DNA from: WLMZ01 sp038227995
Lineage (GTDB): Bacteria; Actinomycetota; Acidimicrobiia; Acidimicrobiales; Ilumatobacteraceae
Length of the DNA: 64,000 nt
NCBI GenBank assembly: GCA_038227995.1
Contig: JBBRPP010000010.1
Span: forward strand, 82,112 to 146,111
Reading direction: 5' to 3'
The translations under genes were made by a program, and so were the position numbers. The notes beneath the pieces were generated by a model, which was not told where the DNA came from, did no database searches, and saw nothing but the letters and a program-made list of their open reading frames with translations. This document shows positions 41,082 through 49,847 of the stretch, in pieces; position 1 is the first letter of the stretch, and the number at the start of each line of letters is the position of its first letter.

Positions 41082-41579
41082 ATGATTCGAGGCATCCACC
41101 ACGTGGCGATGTCCACACCGGACCTCGACCGACTCGCGGCCTTTTACATCGACGTGGTCGGATTCGAGCAGGTCATGTCCACCGCATGGAGCGACCGTCC
41201 GATCCTCGACAGGATCATCGGCCTCTCCGGTTCGGCGGCGCGGCAAGTCATGTTGCGTGCAGGGAACGCATACCTCGAATTGTTCGAGTACTCGTCGCCG
41301 GTTCCGCGCTCCGCCGATCCTGAGCGTCCGCCGAGCGATCACGGCTACACCCACTTCTGTCTCGATGTCACCGACATCGACGCGGAGTACGACCGACTCG
41401 CCGCCGGGGGCATGCAGTTCCACAGCACGCCCCCCACGACCGCGGAACTCGGCAGCGGTCGGCTCCGCTCGATCTACGGCCGCGATCCCGACGGCAACGT
41501 CGTCGAGTTGCAGGAGGTCCTGGATGACGCCGTGCCGTTCACGCTCGAGCGCACGGCCATGATCGGAGGTCGCGAGTGA
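41082..41579 (+). CDS. VOC-superfamily protein (glyoxalase-like)
   Basis: 165 aa. MIRGIHHVAMSTPDLDRLAAFY carries the first metal-ligand His, AYLELFEYSSP the first acidic ligand, HGYTHFCLDVTDIDAEYDRL the second His, and GNVVELQEV the final Glu, so all four VOC ligands appear present and a metal enzyme is likely. The pattern resembles lactoylglutathione-lyase/extradiol-like members. Its stop overlaps the GTG start of the Rieske oxygenase (GTGA at 41576), opening the VOC-Rieske-SnoaL-synthetase operon. Confidence 0.88.
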   Translation: MIRGIHHVAMSTPDLDRLAAFYIDVVGFEQVMSTAWSDRPILDRIIGLSGSAARQVMLRAGNAYLELFEYSSPVPRSADPERPPSDHGYTHFCLDVTDIDAEYDRLAAGGMQFHSTPPTTAELGSGRLRSIYGRDPDGNVVELQEVLDDAVPFTLERTAMIGGRE

Positions 41580-43036
41580 CGATCCACACCACGCCGGGCA
41601 GCGTCCAGCCGGGCGCGGCGCGATGCCCGGGTCCCAGCACGCGCGACATCATCCTCGGTGACTCGACCCCAACGCCGGCGCCCCTGCTGGAGGGCGCTTA
41701 CCGGTTCGAAGGTGACGCCGACGTACCGTTCGCGGAGTTCACGTCGGCCAGTTACGCGTCCGAGGAACAACAGCACATGTGGTCGCGCACATGGCAGTGG
41801 GCGTGCCGCGACGAGCACATCCCTGAACCGGGCGACTACTACGTCTACGACATCGGCGATCGCTCCGCGCTGATCGTGCGTGGCCCCGATGGAATCGTCC
41901 GCGCGTTCTACAACTCGTGCCTGCACCGCGGCACGCAACTCAAGCCGCCGGCCTCCGTGGGATACAGCCCCAAGCTGCGGTGCCCGTTCCACGGCTGGAC
42001 CTGGTCGATCGAGGGCGAGTTGCTCGACCTCCCGTGCGAATGGGACTTTCCCCATGTCGATGCCGAGCAGTACCAATTGCCGCAGATCCGAACCGGCCAA
42101 TGGGGTGGTTTCATCTTCGTCAACTTCGACGCCGACGCGCCGCCGCTAGAAGAACACCTCGGCGTACTTCCTCAGCATTTCGCCGAGTGGGACCTCGCCG
42201 ATCGTTACGTCGAGGTCCACATCCGCAAACGCTTGCCGGCCAACTGGAAGGCGTCTGCCGAGGCGTTCATGGAGGCGTATCACATCCTCGAAACCCACTC
42301 GCAGTCGATCTACACCGCGGGCGACGCCAACGCCCAGTACGACGTGTTCGGTGACAACGTCAGCCGTTTCATCCACACCATCGGCACGACGAGCCCGCAC
42401 GTTCCCGAGGCGAAACGACCCGACGAGCAGGGTTTGTTGAACATCCTGATGACACGCAAGAACCCCGGCGAAGAGGTGCCCCCGATCCCCGAGGGCGAGC
42501 GGGCACGCGACGTCTACGCCCGGTACATGCAGCGCGTCCTCGGCGAGCAGTACGACAACGACTTCTCGCACTTGTCGGTGAGCGAGACGATCGACTCCAT
42601 CGAGTACTTCCTGTTCCCGAACGCGTTCTTCTTTCCCGGACTCCAGATTCCGTTGTGCTACCGCTTCCGGCCTGACGGCCCGGATCCGGACCGTTGCATC
42701 TACGAGGTGCTCTATCTCCGTCCCAAGCCGCAGCACGGCCCTGTGCCGGCACCGGCCGAGCCCGTGGACCTCGACGTGAACGACAGTTACACCACGGTTC
42801 CCGGGCTCCCCAACTCGCTCGGCGCAGTCCTCGACCAGGACACGGTGAACCTCGCCGCGCAGACCCGCGGCTTCAAGGCCACCAAGAAGCACGGGCAGAC
42901 ACTGGGCAACTATCAAGAGATACGGCTGCGGCACTTCCAAGCCACAGTGCGCCGGTACGTCGACGACGGCAGGGCCCGCATCGCCGAACAACACGATCAC
43001 TCCGCAGCATCAGGTGCAGAAAGGCCATCCACATGA
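41576..43036 (+). CDS. Rieske non-heme iron oxygenase, large subunit
   Basis: 486 aa from GTG 41576. Rieske ligands Cys115/His117 (CLHRG) and Cys136/His139 (CPFHG), mononuclear iron ligands His236 and His241 (EAYHILETH). Closest in the window to the oxygenase at 3658 (shared HIPEPGDYYVYDI-type stretch and NYQE near the end). It lacks the insert seen at 27478. Translationally coupled on both sides, to the VOC gene (GTGA) and to the SnoaL-like gene (ATGA at 43033). That small NTF2-fold neighbour occupies the place of the beta subunit of classical ring dioxygenases. Confidence 0.93.
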   Translation: MTIHTTPGSVQPGAARCPGPSTRDIILGDSTPTPAPLLEGAYRFEGDADVPFAEFTSASYASEEQQHMWSRTWQWACRDEHIPEPGDYYVYDIGDRSALIVRGPDGIVRAFYNSCLHRGTQLKPPASVGYSPKLRCPFHGWTWSIEGELLDLPCEWDFPHVDAEQYQLPQIRTGQWGGFIFVNFDADAPPLEEHLGVLPQHFAEWDLADRYVEVHIRKRLPANWKASAEAFMEAYHILETHSQSIYTAGDANAQYDVFGDNVSRFIHTIGTTSPHVPEAKRPDEQGLLNILMTRKNPGEEVPPIPEGERARDVYARYMQRVLGEQYDNDFSHLSVSETIDSIEYFLFPNAFFFPGLQIPLCYRFRPDGPDPDRCIYEVLYLRPKPQHGPVPAPAEPVDLDVNDSYTTVPGLPNSLGAVLDQDTVNLAAQTRGFKATKKHGQTLGNYQEIRLRHFQATVRRYVDDGRARIAEQHDHSAASGAERPST

Positions 43037-43461
43037 GCACCGACACGATCGAGGAACTGGTGCATCTCTATTCCGATGCGGTGGTCCGGCGCGATCCCGC
43101 ACAGTGGGCGGCCACGTGGGCACCCGACGCCGTCTGGGAGATCGGCAAGAACCGCCGTGTCGAGGGGCGCGACAACATCGTCGAATTGTGGACATCGGCC
43201 ATGGATCGCTTTGCAGCGGTCGTGCAGAATGTCGTCAACGGCATGGCCACCCTCGATCTCAAGGCCGGGACCGGTACCGGCCGTTGGTACATCATCGAGC
43301 ACTGGCAGCGCGCTGATGATTCACGCGGCATCCTGCTCGCGTACTACGACGATCTCTATGTCCGGCTCGAGGGCAAGTGGTCGTTCGCGAGCCGAGAGTT
43401 GACGCAGCAGTACAGCGGGCCCGCGGATCTGTCCGGCGTCTTCCAGAATGCGAAGGCCTGA
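43033..43461 (+). CDS. SnoaL-like/NTF2-fold protein, possible oxygenase small subunit or isomerase
   Basis: 142 aa from ATG 43033. IEELVHLYSDAVVRRDPAQWAATWAPDAVWEIGK is the signature start of SnoaL_4 domains, and LLAYYDDLYVRLEGKWSFASRELTQQY forms the closing sheet. Directly coupled to the Rieske large subunit. The beta subunit of naphthalene-type dioxygenases has the same fold but is larger, so subunit versus independent isomerase/dehydratase remains open. Six bases separate it from the acyl-CoA synthetase. Confidence 0.85.
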   Translation: MSTDTIEELVHLYSDAVVRRDPAQWAATWAPDAVWEIGKNRRVEGRDNIVELWTSAMDRFAAVVQNVVNGMATLDLKAGTGTGRWYIIEHWQRADDSRGILLAYYDDLYVRLEGKWSFASRELTQQYSGPADLSGVFQNAKA

Positions 43462-43467
43462 CGCCAG

Positions 43468-45030
43468 ATGTCCGTGCTCACGAAGTCGTTTGCCGCAAGT
43501 CGCGGTGATGATCTCGCGCTCGCCGATGACATCGGCACCCTCACGTGGGCCGAGCTCGACGAACGCGTCAACCGACTGATCCACAGCTTCCGCGCCGCCG
43601 GTGTCGGGCCTGGCGACACCATCTCGATCATGTCCGGCAACTGCAACGAGTGGTTCGAGGTCGCCTTCGCCTGCGCGAACGCCGGCATCACCTACGTTCC
43701 CGTCAACTGGCACCTGGTCGCGGCCGAGATCGCCTACACACTCGTCGATTCCGGGTCGAAGGCGTTCATCTGTGGTCATCACTTCTTGTCGGAAGCGACC
43801 AAGGCACTGGCTGAGACTCGCGTTCGTGACGTCGAGCTCGCGCTGGTGATCGGCGGCGAGCCGAGCGATCGCTTCCAGAGTTACGAGCGGTTCCTCAGCG
43901 CTGGCTCACCCGACGAACCGAACGACCAGTCGTTCGGCGGGCCGATGTTCTACACGAGTGGTACGACGGGCAATCCCAAGGGGGTGCGCGGCACGCTCGC
44001 GGCGATGCCGGCCGGGTCCGATCCGGCGATCTGGCAGCTCATCGGTGCAGGGTTCGCCAACCAGGTGGAAGGCGACGGACGCACGGTGCTCTGCGGCCCG
44101 GCGTATCACTCGGCCCAGTGGGCGTTCTCGTTCCTCCCGATGATCGTCGGGTCGGCAACGATCATGCAGCACAAGTACGACAGCGCCGAGGTGCTGCGCC
44201 TGATCGACGAGTTCGCAGCCACCAACGTGCACCTTGTGCCCACTCAGATGAAGCGGTTGATCGATCTGCCCGATGACGTGAAGGGTCGCTTCGACGGCTC
44301 GTCGCTGCAACTCGTGATGCACGGCGCAGCGCCGTGCCCACCGCGCATCAAGCAGGCGATGATCGACTGGTGGGGTCCGAAGATCACCGAGTACTACGGG
44401 TCGACGGAGGGTTCGGTGATCACGATGATCGACTCGACGGAGTGGATGGCCAAAGGCGGAAGCGTCGGTCGACCCCTGCCGACCATGGAGATCATCGTGG
44501 TGCGCGACGACGGGTCTCGTTGCAGAACAAACGAGTCGGGCACGTTGTACTTCCGCAACGCGATGGGCACCGATTTCGAATATCACAACGCCCCGGAGAA
44601 GACCGCCGATTCGCATCTCGAGCCTGGCGTGTTCACCACGGGCGACGTCGGGTACGTCGATGACGACGGATTCCTCTGGCTCAGCGATCGCAAGATCGAC
44701 ATGATCATCTCCGGCGGCGTCAACATCTATCCGGCAGAGATCGAAGGAGTGCTCGGTGGTCACCCACTGGTTGCTGATGTCGCGGTGATCGGTGTGCCGA
44801 ACGAAGATTTCGGCGAAGAGGTCAAGGCCATCGTGGTCGCTGCCGAGGGCGTGGCCGCCGACGACGAGCTGCGTACCACCCTCGCCGCACACTGTCGCGA
44901 ACTGTTGGCCGGCTTCAAGGTCCCACGGTCATACGACTTCGTCGCTGAGCTCCCGCGCACGGGTACCGGCAAGATCCAGAAGGCGAAACTGCGCACGCCG
45001 TTCTGGGCAGGTCACGAGCGAGCGATCTGA
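43468..45030 (+). CDS. Acyl-CoA synthetase (AMP-forming)
   Basis: 520 aa. P-loop YTSGTTGNPKG, adenylate motif EYYGSTEG, hinge DRKIDMIISGGVNIYPAEIE and the C-terminal catalytic lysine in RTGTGKIQKAKLR. Shares the ISGGVNIYPAE block and overall order with the synthetase at 32413, which suggests duplication of a synthetase serving different oxygenase operons. Last gene of the VOC-Rieske-SnoaL operon, so its acid is probably a product of that oxygenation route. Converges with the ThuA-like gene, ten bases between stops. Confidence 0.93.
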   Translation: MSVLTKSFAASRGDDLALADDIGTLTWAELDERVNRLIHSFRAAGVGPGDTISIMSGNCNEWFEVAFACANAGITYVPVNWHLVAAEIAYTLVDSGSKAFICGHHFLSEATKALAETRVRDVELALVIGGEPSDRFQSYERFLSAGSPDEPNDQSFGGPMFYTSGTTGNPKGVRGTLAAMPAGSDPAIWQLIGAGFANQVEGDGRTVLCGPAYHSAQWAFSFLPMIVGSATIMQHKYDSAEVLRLIDEFAATNVHLVPTQMKRLIDLPDDVKGRFDGSSLQLVMHGAAPCPPRIKQAMIDWWGPKITEYYGSTEGSVITMIDSTEWMAKGGSVGRPLPTMEIIVVRDDGSRCRTNESGTLYFRNAMGTDFEYHNAPEKTADSHLEPGVFTTGDVGYVDDDGFLWLSDRKIDMIISGGVNIYPAEIEGVLGGHPLVADVAVIGVPNEDFGEEVKAIVVAAEGVAADDELRTTLAAHCRELLAGFKVPRSYDFVAELPRTGTGKIQKAKLRTPFWAGHERAI

Positions 45031-45040
45031 TCCCGCCCGC

Positions 45041-45865
45041 TCACACCGGGTCGGCCGCCCAGCCGATGGCATTGGCCACGATGCGACGGAAGTTCGGATC
45101 TTCGTACGTCGTCCGCCCATCACCGAACTGCACGTATGCGATCGGCGATGTCCCGACCGTCTTCGTCCACGCCACGAGATTGCTGCCGGCCGGATGGTGC
45201 CAGCCGGTGGCGTCGTTGCGGCTGCCGCGGATGGCGCGGTCGGCCGAGTAGAAGTTGCCGTCGACGAACTCGTACGAGCTCCGCATCAGCGGCTGCACGT
45301 CCGCCTCCAGCACCGGGTACAGATACACCTCGTCGGTGATCGTGAACGTCTGCGGGATGCCGGCGCAGATCGGATGGTCCGGCTCCAGCACCTCGATCGT
45401 GTGGGCGACGTCGTGTCGGTAGCCCGAGTCCGGATACTCGATCCCGGCAAGGACCGCCGGCTGGTAGTGGAAGCGTCCGCCGAGGATGCGTGCGTAGTCC
45501 TCCCACGCCGGCCAACCCGCGATGGCATGATGAAGGAACACCATTCCCTTGCCAGCTTGGAGCAGCTCATGGAATGCATCGATGTACTCGCCTGGTGGCG
45601 TCCGGAACGAGGCCGGTGGATCGGCTTTGGTGAAGTCGATGCCTGGCATGTCGTACATCACGAACACGTCGAACTCAGCAGCTCGATCTGGCTCGACGAG
45701 ATCCATCGCCTCGGGATGTTCGACGTGTGTCCACTCGATGTCGGCGTTGGAGTCGAAGACGTCGAAGAAGGCCGGCGCATCGAACGGATGACCCTTGGTG
45801 ACGACGGCGACGCGACACGCTGGTGTGGCCGGCGACGCGTTCGTCTCAGATTGCTCGAGAGGCAT
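45041..45865 (-). CDS. ThuA-like domain protein
   Basis: 274 aa. VAVVTKGHPFDAPAFFDVF at the start, FVMYDMPG, a GKGMVFLHHAIAGW loop where ThuA relatives have an HG or HH pair, HTIEVLEPDHPI, ITDEVYLYPV and GWHHPAGSNLVAWT. These are standard ThuA-family landmarks; the enzymatic reaction of the family is not firmly known. It is divergent from the RPH-like gene at 45981 across a 115-base promoter gap carrying a CRP-like palindrome. Distantly related to the ThuA-like protein at 12747. Confidence 0.85.
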   Translation of the reverse strand: MPLEQSETNASPATPACRVAVVTKGHPFDAPAFFDVFDSNADIEWTHVEHPEAMDLVEPDRAAEFDVFVMYDMPGIDFTKADPPASFRTPPGEYIDAFHELLQAGKGMVFLHHAIAGWPAWEDYARILGGRFHYQPAVLAGIEYPDSGYRHDVAHTIEVLEPDHPICAGIPQTFTITDEVYLYPVLEADVQPLMRSSYEFVDGNFYSADRAIRGSRNDATGWHHPAGSNLVAWTKTVGTSPIAYVQFGDGRTTYEDPNFRRIVANAIGWAADPV

Positions 45866-45893
45866 GGGCTCACCGTCTTTCCGGTCGACATGT

Positions 45894-45911
45894 TACTGAA
45901 CGGTGCATAAG
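45894..45911. promoter_or_regulatory. Candidate operator shared with the 26.1 kb promoter
   Basis: TACTGAA-N7-TAAG, the same pattern as at 26099-26116 upstream of the paralogous RPH-like gene. It includes the octamer CTGAACGG (45896-45903). It lies 29 bases from the ThuA start on one side. Confidence 0.4.
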
Positions 45912-45935
45912 GAACTCTGCGCTCGAGCTGATTAG

Positions 45936-45951
45936 TGTGATCACCGTCACA
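45936..45951. promoter_or_regulatory. CRP/GlxR-like binding site
   Basis: TGTGA-TCACCG-TCACA matches the TGTGA-N6-TCACA consensus of cAMP receptor proteins perfectly in both arms. It sits in the ThuA / RPH-like divergent promoter, 29 bases upstream of the 45981 start. This suggests carbon-status control of one or both genes; the regulator itself is not in the window. Confidence 0.6.
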
Positions 45952-45980
45952 TAGACCGTTGAAGGGGATGCACGTCGGCC

Positions 45981-47735
45981 ATGGGGAACACGAGTAGCAA
46001 CAGGACCTGGATGGGCGATTCGGCGCTCGGTGAGCGCTTCCCCGCATGGACGCGCGGGAACGCGGCAGATGTCTTTCCGGCTCCGTTCAGCCCGCTCGGC
46101 AAGGATCTGGTCCTCCGGCAGGGCATGTCGAAGGGTTTGCGCGACGCGTACATCTCACTGGGTGCGCTCAGATACGACGAGTTCGAGGATCCGGACTCGC
46201 CCGATCTGTTCAAGATGTTCGGCGGTTACGTCTACAACCCCCTGACGCTCACCCGCGTGCTCGGTGCGCGCATGCCGGGAGCATCGCCGGAGATGATCGA
46301 CAAAGCATTCTTCGACGATCGCGACGACGTACCGCCGTACGAGGAGCAGCCATGGCACGAGTCAGCGGTGCACGAGGCTCGCCTCGGCGAGTCGATGGGC
46401 TGGGCGATGTCAGCGACGTCGCTGCCCGATCTCGACGCCGATCGTGCACTCGCCCGTGCGCAACGCGAGCAGCGGCCCGATCTGGCCTCTGTGACCGACT
46501 CAGCACTGCTCGCACGAGCACGCTCGATGGTGCCTCTCGTGCAGCAGACCTTCGAGAATGCGATGCGGGTCTCGTCACTGGCATCGCTTGGGCCGGGCGC
46601 TCTCGACGCGATCTGTGAAGGCCTCGGCGACAAGAGCCTGTCGATCCGGCTGCTCGCCGGCGTCGAGGTCGACTCCGCCGCGCCATCGCACGCGATGTGG
46701 GCGTTGGGTCGGCTGGCAGCGGCGTCTCCCGTGGTGACGGCGGCCTTCGAAGCCGGCCCGGATGAGGTGCTCGACGTCCTCCGACCTTCCAACGCCCCGG
46801 AGGCACGCGATTTCCTGGAGCGGTTCGACACGTTCCTGTTCGAATTCGGGGCTCGTGCCCAGAACGAATACGACGTGATCTCCCTGTCGTGGGAGGTACG
46901 GCCACGCATCGCACTCGCCGCGATCGATCTGATGCGACGCTCCGACGAGTCGTCGGCGCCCGTTTATCGCCATGACGTGTCCGTGGCCGAACGCGACCGG
47001 ATCGCTGTCGACGTCCGGCAGAAGGTCGCTGGCGATCCCGAGACGGCCGGCCTCTTCGAAGCCGCACTGGGTTCCGCGCAACTGTTCTTGAGCGGACGCG
47101 AGCGCGCCAAGACCAACGTCGTGATGGTCATCAACGAGATTCGTGTTGCGCTCCGCGAGTTCGGCCGACGGCTCGTCGAGCGTGGTGTGCTCGCCGAGAT
47201 CGATCAGGTCTTCATGGTCAGCGATGCCGAACTCGACCGGCTCCGACTCCATCCGGAGACGATGACAGCGGTCATCGACGAGCGCTGGCAACAGTTCCGG
47301 TCATTGTTCGAGTTCGAGCCGGTATTCATCGTCAATGGTGCCGTGCCGGCGTTGTCGGACATGACCCAACGCGGCGGTGGCAGCGCGCCGACAGCCGCCG
47401 TTGGCGACGTGCTCATTGGTGCTGCGGGCTCGGGCGGTACTGCCACAGGCCGGGCAAGGGTGATCCTCGATGCCGCCGATCCGGGTGGACTCGAGCCCGG
47501 CGACATCCTCGTTGCCCCCCAGACCGATCCGTCGTGGGTGCCGTTGTTCGTGCCCGCCGCAGGGGTCGTCGTCAACGTCGGTGCGATGGGTAGCCACGCG
47601 ATGATCGTTTCGCGCGAACTTGGCGTGCCGTGTGTCGCGTCGGTCGCTGGTGCCACGGAGCTGATCGTCGACGGCTCGATCATCACCGTCGACGGCAACG
47701 CCGGCACGGTGACCATCGTCGCCCTTCCGGACTGA
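45981..47735 (+). CDS. Rifampin-phosphotransferase-like protein lacking the ATP-binding domain (PEP-utilizer swivel domain)
   Basis: 584 aa, colinear with the protein at 24295. WTRGNAADVFPAPFSPLG opens the RPH-type substrate domain, FGARAQNEYDVISLSWEVRP marks its middle, and the swivel domain carries the candidate phosphohistidine His539 in GSHAMI after TDPSWVPLFVPAAGVVV. It ends TVDGNAGTVTIVALPD. The middle motif has lost the His-Arg-Gly seen in the other copy (HRGPNE versus ARAQNE); in RPH this region helps catalysis, so the two copies may differ in activity. No ATP-grasp domain is encoded here or next door. Confidence 0.82.
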   Translation: MGNTSSNRTWMGDSALGERFPAWTRGNAADVFPAPFSPLGKDLVLRQGMSKGLRDAYISLGALRYDEFEDPDSPDLFKMFGGYVYNPLTLTRVLGARMPGASPEMIDKAFFDDRDDVPPYEEQPWHESAVHEARLGESMGWAMSATSLPDLDADRALARAQREQRPDLASVTDSALLARARSMVPLVQQTFENAMRVSSLASLGPGALDAICEGLGDKSLSIRLLAGVEVDSAAPSHAMWALGRLAAASPVVTAAFEAGPDEVLDVLRPSNAPEARDFLERFDTFLFEFGARAQNEYDVISLSWEVRPRIALAAIDLMRRSDESSAPVYRHDVSVAERDRIAVDVRQKVAGDPETAGLFEAALGSAQLFLSGRERAKTNVVMVINEIRVALREFGRRLVERGVLAEIDQVFMVSDAELDRLRLHPETMTAVIDERWQQFRSLFEFEPVFIVNGAVPALSDMTQRGGGSAPTAAVGDVLIGAAGSGGTATGRARVILDAADPGGLEPGDILVAPQTDPSWVPLFVPAAGVVVNVGAMGSHAMIVSRELGVPCVASVAGATELIVDGSIITVDGNAGTVTIVALPD

Positions 47736-47743
47736 CCCAGAGT

Positions 47744-48694
47744 TCAGCCGTTGAGGGCTCGATCGAGGGCGTTCATCTCGTCGCGCTTCCAACGCCGCGA
47801 TGCCTCGGCGTGGGGGACCAATGCGCCCGAGCCATGGATGCACTTGCCGTAGACATGCAACTCGGTGGAGACACCCGATGCGAGCAGTCGCTGGGCGTAG
47901 TCGATGTCTTCGTCGAGGAACATGTCGAGTTCGCCGACCGTGATGAGGGCTGGCGGGAGGCCGGTGAGATCGCTGGCGCGTGCTGCCGCGGCGTACATCG
48001 AAACATCCGCTCCGCCCGCGTCCGAGCCGAGGTAGGCGCTCCATGCGGCGATGTTCGCCGAACGGTTCCACACTCGCAGGTCGGTGACCTCGCGGCTCGA
48101 GCTCGTGATGTTGCGATCGTCGAGCATTGGATACCGCAGCATCTGGAAACACGGACGGGCTGCGCTGCGGTCACGCACCATGAGGGTCAGCGAAGCCGCG
48201 AGCCCTGCGCCGGCGCTATCGCCACCGATGGCGATCCGGTCGGGGTCCAGGCCCAATGAGGCGGCCGCACCGGCGAGCCATTCGAGGCCGGCAGAGCAAT
48301 CGTCCACCGGCACCGGATAGGGAAATGCCGGAGCCAGGCGATACTCGACTGAAGCGACGACGATGTCGAGCTCGACGACGATCTCCGCGCACCGGGCATC
48401 GTCCATCGTGACATTGCCCATCACCAATCCACCGCCGTGCATCCAGTAGAGGCAGGGGCTCGCCGCTCGGGCGGTGCGCGGCCGATAGAGCCGCACCAGG
48501 AGTTGATGACCATCAGCGGCCTCGACGTAATGATCCTCGACCAGCACCGAATCGGGCAACGCCGGCGGCTCGCCGGCGAGCAGACTCATCACTCGTGCAG
48601 CGCCGCTCTCGACGTCGGTCAGATCGAACAGGTCGTTCGGGAGAAAGCCCAGGATCTGGCGGTGGGCCTCGTCAGTGCGTGCCTCGATGTCCAT
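47744..48694 (-). CDS. Alpha/beta-hydrolase of the hormone-sensitive lipase (HSL) family
   Basis: 316 aa. Oxyanion-hole motif HGGG (86-89), nucleophile Ser160 in GDSAGAG, and the remaining triad probably Asp in ELDMFLDEDIDY and His in KCIHGSG. HSL-family carboxylesterases cleave short or bulky acyl esters in the cytoplasm; no signal peptide is seen. It begins four bases from the stop of the ABC permease gene at 48699, on the same strand, so it is probably the last gene of the importer operon and could hydrolyse the imported compound. Confidence 0.92.
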   Translation of the reverse strand: MDIEARTDEAHRQILGFLPNDLFDLTDVESGAARVMSLLAGEPPALPDSVLVEDHYVEAADGHQLLVRLYRPRTARAASPCLYWMHGGGLVMGNVTMDDARCAEIVVELDIVVASVEYRLAPAFPYPVPVDDCSAGLEWLAGAAASLGLDPDRIAIGGDSAGAGLAASLTLMVRDRSAARPCFQMLRYPMLDDRNITSSSREVTDLRVWNRSANIAAWSAYLGSDAGGADVSMYAAAARASDLTGLPPALITVGELDMFLDEDIDYAQRLLASGVSTELHVYGKCIHGSGALVPHAEASRRWKRDEMNALDRALNG

Positions 48695-48698
48695 GGCG

Positions 48699-49847
48699 TC
48701 ACTGACTGCGTGACTCGAGGGTTTCGGCGATGGGGTCGACGATGTCCGCAGGAATCGGATGCGATGGTTCCGGCGTTGGTTCGTTGCGTACGTCAGACCT
48801 ACGGCGAGCCACCTTGACGATGCCTAGGCGGCTGGCCAGAGCGACAGCCAGGATCAAGGTCAAACCTTCGAACATCGGCTGCATCCAGTCGACCTGTCGG
48901 GGATAGCGCAGGCCGATCCCCTTGATACCGAATGCAAGCGTGTACACCGCGATCAGGGTGCCCCAGACGTTCGGCCGGCCTTTGAGCTGGCTGGCGCCGA
49001 AAAAGGCGGCGCCGACGGCGGTGAACAACAGCGGCGGGCCGACCGAGTTGCTGTACGTACCGAACTTCCACGAGTAGATCAGCCCTGCAAAGCCAGCGAT
49101 GGCCGCCGACGCGATGAGCGAACCCCAGGCGATGCGGTCGATCTTAACACCAGACAGGCGCGCCGCCTCCGGGTTACCACCGGTCGCGAACATGTGTCGG
49201 CCGACCGGCGTGTGCTCGAGCACGTACCAGACCGCGAACGCCACGATGAGGCCATAGAGGAAATAGTACGGCAACGAGATTTCACTATGAGTGCCTGGCC
49301 AATGGAAGGTGAAGATCGCCTTCTTGCCGAAGTTGATGTACTCGGTCCCGAAGGCCTTCGTGATCTGCCCGCCGTCATGGATCTTGTGAATCAGCGCCGC
49401 GATCACCTGGCTCATTCCCAGCGTGGCGATAAAGCTGTTGACTCGGAGCTTGACGACGATCAGTCCATTGATGACGCCGATGACGAGGCACGCCGCCATC
49501 CCGACGGCGGCTCCCACGCCGTCGGGTAGGTTGGTCTCGAGCGCCATCTTGTTGACGATCACGAGGCACAGTGCCATGTTGGCGCCGATCGAGAGGTCGA
49601 AGGTTCCGGTGATGAGCGGCACAAGGAATGCGAGCGCAAGCATCGAGACGATCACCTTCTCGGTGAGAACGAACTCGATGCTCCCGTTCCACGTCAGGTA
49701 GTTGTTCTCTGTCAGCCCGAAGAAGACGAAGAACGCGGCGATGAGATACAACCCGCTGAACCTGTCGAAGCCGAACTTGCTGGCCCACGACATTTTCGGA
49801 GCCTTGTCGTTCGATGCGACGTCGGCGACCACCGCGGCTGATGTCAT
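48699..49847 (-). CDS. Ribose-type ABC transporter permease (RbsC/XylH-like)
   Basis: 382 aa from ATG 49847. Hydrophobic throughout, with landmarks of the BPD_transp_2 family: VPLITGTFDLSIGANMALC, RVNSFIATLGMSQVIAAL, HMFATGGNPEAARLSGVKI and PPLLFTAVGAAFFGAS. About eight to ten membrane segments are evident, and a long polar C-terminal tail follows (after RLGIVKVARRRS). Overlaps the ATPase stop as ATGA. It forms a homodimeric channel for the substrate delivered by the lipoprotein at 51481. Besides sugars, this class imports other small polar molecules. Confidence 0.92.
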   Translation of the reverse strand: MTSAAVVADVASNDKAPKMSWASKFGFDRFSGLYLIAAFFVFFGLTENNYLTWNGSIEFVLTEKVIVSMLALAFLVPLITGTFDLSIGANMALCLVIVNKMALETNLPDGVGAAVGMAACLVIGVINGLIVVKLRVNSFIATLGMSQVIAALIHKIHDGGQITKAFGTEYINFGKKAIFTFHWPGTHSEISLPYYFLYGLIVAFAVWYVLEHTPVGRHMFATGGNPEAARLSGVKIDRIAWGSLIASAAIAGFAGLIYSWKFGTYSNSVGPPLLFTAVGAAFFGASQLKGRPNVWGTLIAVYTLAFGIKGIGLRYPRQVDWMQPMFEGLTLILAVALASRLGIVKVARRRSDVRNEPTPEPSHPIPADIVDPIAETLESRSQ

